Position numbers and translations under genes: made by a program. From positions 1 to 33,579 of the forward strand of contig NZ_FMCH01000180.1 of the NCBI RefSeq assembly GCF_900091855.1: 33,579 nucleotides of DNA, written 5' to 3'. This stretch comes from Streptomyces sp. DvalAA-14 (lineage in GTDB: Bacteria > Actinomycetota > Actinomycetes > Streptomycetales > Streptomycetaceae). This document shows positions 31,115 through 33,579 of the stretch, one piece after another (position 1 is the stretch's first letter; each line of letters starts with the position of its first letter). The notes beneath the pieces were generated by a model, which saw only the letters and a program-made list of their open reading frames with translations, was not told the origin of the DNA and searched no databases.

Positions 31115-32572
31115 ATGGGCGTTCGTGGGCGCAAGCGCGCACGCAACCGTAAGCGGTGGGTGATCGGGATAGTCACGTCCCTGGTCGTCCTGCTGATCGG
31201 CGGCGCCGGGGCGATCTACTTGAAGCTCAACGCCAATATCGACACCTTCAACGCGGCCGGGCTGAGCAAGAACCGCCCCAAGGCCGCCCCGGCGGACGCC
31301 AACGGCGACAAGCCGGTGAATGTCCTGCTGATCGGCTCGGACTCGCGGGCCGGCGAGAACGGCAAGCTCGGCGGATCCGCGGCCGGCCCGGTCGGGCGCT
31401 CGGACACCACGATCCTGTTGCACGTCTACCCCGACCACAAGCACGCGGTGGGTGTCTCCATACCCCGCGACTCGCTGGTCGACATACCGCCGTGCCTGCT
31501 GCCGGACGGCAAGTGGTCCCCCGACCAGCCGAACGCCCAGTTCAACTCGGCCTTCTCCATGGGCAACACGGCCAAGGGCAACCCGGCCTGCACCCAGAAC
31601 ACGGTCGAGAAGCTCACCGGCCTGCGGGTGGACCACACCATGGTGGTCGACTTCGCCGGCTTCGCGGCCATGACCTCCGCCGTGCACGGCGTCGAGGTCT
31701 GCGTGCCGAACAACATCTACCAGGGCGACATGAACCCCAACCTCGGCTACGAGGGCAAGGTCGTCCTCCCCAAGGGCATGCAGAACCTGTCCGGGCAACA
31801 GGCGCTGGACTACGTCCGGGTACGGCACGGGGTCGGCGACAACTCCGATGTCGGCCGGATGCTGCGGCAGCAGGCGTTCCTGTCCGCCTTGATCAGCAAG
31901 GTCAAGGGCGAGGGCATGAACCCGACCACGCTGCTGCCGCTGGCCGACGCGGCCACCAAGTCGCTGACGGTGGACCCGGGGCTGGGCAGTGCGGCCAAGC
32001 TGATGTCCTTCGGCCTGTCGCTCAAGAACATCGACCTCAAGAACATCCAGTTCATCACGGCGCCGTGGAAATATGCCGGCGCCCGGATAGACCTGGTCCA
32101 CCCGGACGTCGACAACCTCTTCGCCGAATTGCGCGCCAACCGCACCCTGGAGGGTGTCAACGCCTCCGGGAAACCCACCGCGAAGCCCGCGGCGACCCCC
32201 ACCGTCAACGGCGCCGGCATAGCGGTCGACGTCTTCAACGGCACCACGGTCGACGGCCTGGCCGGAAAGGCCGCCGACACGCTCAAGGCCAAGGACTTCA
32301 CGGTCAGCGGCACCTCCACCGCGCAGACTCAGGACCACACCACGACCGTGGTCGAGTACGGCTCGGCCGACGCGGCGCACGCCAAGACGGTGGCCCGGCT
32401 CTTCCCGGGCGCGCAGCTGATGCCGCTGAAGATCTCCGGCATCAATGTCGTGGTCGGCCAGGACTTCGCGAAGACCGCGGCCGCCGCAGCGCCGAAGCCG
32501 CTGCCCACGACGCTCACCCAGCAGGCACGCAGCGCCGACGCCAACCCGTGCTCGAAACTCTCCTACGGGTGA
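31115..32572 (+). CDS. LytR-CpsA-Psr (LCP) family protein with LytR_C domain
   Basis: This 485-residue membrane-anchored enzyme attaches glycopolymers (teichoic-acid-like or other wall polymers) to peptidoglycan. A basic cytoplasmic start (GRKRARNRKR) leads into one membrane helix (about 15-36). The LCP catalytic domain (about 66-260) has VNVLLIGSDSRAG, RSDTTILLHV, VGVSIPRDSLVDIP and ALDYVRVRHG, whose Arg and Asp residues bind the pyrophosphate lipid. A C-terminal LytR_C domain follows (about 367-450, IAVDVFNGTTVDGLAGKAAD). ATG 31115 has GAAGG upstream. It is convergent with the PPOX gene, 7 nt apart. Confidence 0.92.
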   Translation: MGVRGRKRARNRKRWVIGIVTSLVVLLIGGAGAIYLKLNANIDTFNAAGLSKNRPKAAPADANGDKPVNVLLIGSDSRAGENGKLGGSAAGPVGRSDTTILLHVYPDHKHAVGVSIPRDSLVDIPPCLLPDGKWSPDQPNAQFNSAFSMGNTAKGNPACTQNTVEKLTGLRVDHTMVVDFAGFAAMTSAVHGVEVCVPNNIYQGDMNPNLGYEGKVVLPKGMQNLSGQQALDYVRVRHGVGDNSDVGRMLRQQAFLSALISKVKGEGMNPTTLLPLADAATKSLTVDPGLGSAAKLMSFGLSLKNIDLKNIQFITAPWKYAGARIDLVHPDVDNLFAELRANRTLEGVNASGKPTAKPAATPTVNGAGIAVDVFNGTTVDGLAGKAADTLKAKDFTVSGTSTAQTQDHTTTVVEYGSADAAHAKTVARLFPGAQLMPLKISGINVVVGQDFAKTAAAAAPKPLPTTLTQQARSADANPCSKLSYG

Positions 32573-32579
32573 GCCGCCG

Positions 32580-33020
32580 CTATTCGGCCAGCCGGGCGTG
32601 CGCGGTGACCTTGTCGATGCGGGCCCGGACCAGGTACTCGCCGGGCACGGCGTTGCGCGCGCCGATCTCCGCGGCGCGGTCCTCGCCCATGTAGCGGGCG
32701 GCGATCCTGGTGGCCCACGCCTCCAGTTCCACCAGGTCCTCGACCAGCTCGGCGGTGCATTCGAGCAGCACGAACGAGTACGGCGGCTCCTGGTCGTCCA
32801 CGCACAGCGCGAAGTGCGGGTCGCGGCGCAGGGCCCGCCCCTTGACCGACTCCCGCCCGGTGTTGATGACCACCCGGACGTCGTCCGGATCGGTCTCGTC
32901 CAGCACGAACCACACGGGCGTCACGTGCGGACGCCCGTCCTTGCGCTGGACGCCGAGCTTCCCGGTGCGGGTGCCGGTGGACACGAAGGTGCGCCACTGC
33001 GTGGCGGTCATGATCTCCAT
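32580..33020 (-). CDS. PPOX-class (F420/FMN split-barrel) oxidoreductase
   Basis: This 146-residue split-barrel protein belongs to the pyridoxamine-phosphate-oxidase-like superfamily, in the actinobacterial PPOX-class F420-dependent group. Visible are TGKLGVQRKDGRPHVTPVWF (beta-strand core), VVINTGRESVKGRALRRDPH (cofactor-phosphate contacts) and a C-terminal VRARIDKVTAHARL. The substrate is unknown. ATG 33020 is chosen because TAGCCT (33033-33028) lies 7 nt upstream, typical of a leaderless message; ATG 33011 with GGAG is the alternative. Confidence 0.86.
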   Translation of the reverse strand: MEIMTATQWRTFVSTGTRTGKLGVQRKDGRPHVTPVWFVLDETDPDDVRVVINTGRESVKGRALRRDPHFALCVDDQEPPYSFVLLECTAELVEDLVELEAWATRIAARYMGEDRAAEIGARNAVPGEYLVRARIDKVTAHARLAE

Positions 33021-33061
33021 GGCCGCCAGGCTAGTGCTGTAACCGCGCAGTTCCACCGGTT

Positions 33062-33077
33062 CGCGCCGCCCGGCGCG
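33062..33077 (-). terminator. short hairpin after DUF2277 gene
   Basis: CGCGCC-gccc-GGCGCG, 6-bp stem, immediately past the stop at 33082. Weak evidence. Confidence 0.35.
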
Positions 33078-33081
33078 GGGT

Positions 33082-33324
33082 CTATCCGGCCTTGGCGACC
33101 GAGCCCCGGCCCGGGGCCGCGCCGCGCACCTGGAGGCCGTCCAGCAGGTCGGCGGTGGCGGCGGCCACCGCTTCGACCGCGGCGTCGAACACCTCCTGGT
33201 TGTGCGCGGCGGGCGCGCGGAATCCGGAGATCTTGCGGACGTACTGCAGCGCGGCGGCCCGGATGTCCTCGTCGTGGACCTCGGGGGTCATCGGCGCGCG
33301 GAGGGTCTTGATGCTTCGGCACAT
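33082..33324 (-). CDS. DUF2277 family protein
   Basis: This 80-residue protein has the DUF2277 pattern: MCRSIKTLRAP start, then EDIRAAALQYVRKISGFRAP and a helical end with AVEAVAAATADLLDGL. The function is unknown. The C-terminal 12 residues (RGAAPGRGSVAK) are low complexity. ATG 33324 is directly preceded by GGAGGT with almost no spacer, an unusual arrangement; the start is kept because family proteins begin M-C-R. Confidence 0.82.
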   Translation of the reverse strand: MCRSIKTLRAPMTPEVHDEDIRAAALQYVRKISGFRAPAAHNQEVFDAAVEAVAAATADLLDGLQVRGAAPGRGSVAKAG

Positions 33325-33418
33325 ACCTCCAGTGTCGTCGCTGCGGGTCCGATGCGGGCGGCGCTTCGTGCCGTCCTCTTGGCGGGCGGGCCCGGTGGTG
33401 CTTCAATACTCCGCATTG

Positions 33419-33437
33419 GTTAGGAAGCTTTCCTAAC
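33419..33437. promoter_or_regulatory. 19-bp inverted repeat, candidate operator
   Basis: GTTAGGAA-GCT-TTCCTAAC is a perfect inverted repeat with 8-bp arms, 37 nt upstream of the partial gene at 33474. From memory, similar TTAGGAAA..TTTCCTAA boxes precede secreted hydrolase genes in streptomycetes; which regulator binds them I do not assert. Confidence 0.6.
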
Positions 33438-33473
33438 TGGGCAGTTGAGCCTCCCCCCTGAACGGAGACGCAC

Positions 33474-33579
33474 ATGCAGCCTTCCCCCCACACCGCCGCC
33501 CCCGTCGAGCCGCAGCCGCAGCCGCACCGCCGCGCCCGCGGCACCCGGCGGATAGCCCTGATCACCGCGGCCGGTGTGC
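33474..33579 (+). CDS. N-terminus of a probably secreted protein, cut by window edge
   Basis: ATG 33474 has CGGAG 8 nt upstream. The 35 visible residues are a Pro/Gln-rich head (MQPSPHTAAPVEPQ), a strongly basic stretch (HRRARGTRR) and the start of a hydrophobic segment (IALITAAGV). This is the form of a long Sec-type (or Tat-like) signal peptide. The inverted repeat at 33419 suggests control as for extracellular polymer-degrading enzymes. The rest is outside the window, so no function is assigned. Confidence 0.7.
   Translation, partial: MQPSPHTAAPVEPQPQPHRRARGTRRIALITAAGV

Overview
This window is high-GC actinomycete chromosome and looks like a member of the Streptomycetaceae (Streptomyces, Kitasatospora or a relative). 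The evidence is the base composition, the GTG starts and 4-nt gene overlaps, a complete conservon (cvnA-E), a mycothiol-dependent-isomerase-type gene, a DUF397 / XRE-DUF5753 / RsbW-like ATPase cluster, and a SpoIIE-type phosphatase. It reads as core chromosome rather than a mobile island: no transposase, integrase, tRNA, rRNA or CRISPR array was seen.

Layout: 1-924 is the C-terminal part of a 2-oxoacid dehydrogenase E2, followed by a small membrane protein, a CarD/Tudor-like small protein and a decayed DinB-like remnant (1834-2232). 2300-4287 is a GntR regulator translationally coupled to an MFS transporter. 4339-9548 (minus) is the conservon: CvnA sensor ATPase, CvnB roadblock, CvnC DUF742, CvnD GTPase-like and CvnE P450. 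9877-14421 holds a mycothiol-dependent-type isomerase, a nitrilase-family amidase, a LURP-one protein, an NHLRC2-like thioredoxin/NHL protein and a small membrane protein. 14591-19656 holds an M18 aminopeptidase, a FadE5-like acyl-CoA dehydrogenase, an SseB-like protein and a pirin. 19693-23621 holds a PAS-GAF-PP2C-HATPase regulator divergent from aspS. 23823-26101 is a SigE-family sigma factor, a membrane protein and an L,D-transpeptidase-like lipoprotein; metG follows on the minus strand. 28271-30708 holds DUF397, RsbW-like, XRE/DUF5753 and STAS genes. The end holds an LCP-family wall ligase, a PPOX/F420-type protein, DUF2277 and the first codons of a probably secreted protein.

The window is rich in signalling. 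It has three HATPase-fold proteins (CvnA, the SpoIIE hybrid and the RsbW-like protein), a STAS protein, a sigma factor and a WhiJ/AbaA-type trio. The most notable items are: (i) a 33-bp perfect alternating pyrimidine-purine tract upstream of DUF397, built on a TGCACGTGCA palindrome that recurs upstream of the partner XRE/ATPase genes; (ii) a P450 in which the K-helix ExxR reads EVLW, as in the CYP157 family; (iii) a rare TTA codon in cvnA; (iv) a STAS protein whose usual phospho-acceptor position is Cys; and (v) three single-base frameshifts in otherwise well-preserved genes (cvnA, the amidase, the sigma-linked membrane protein), which are either consensus errors or real lesions.
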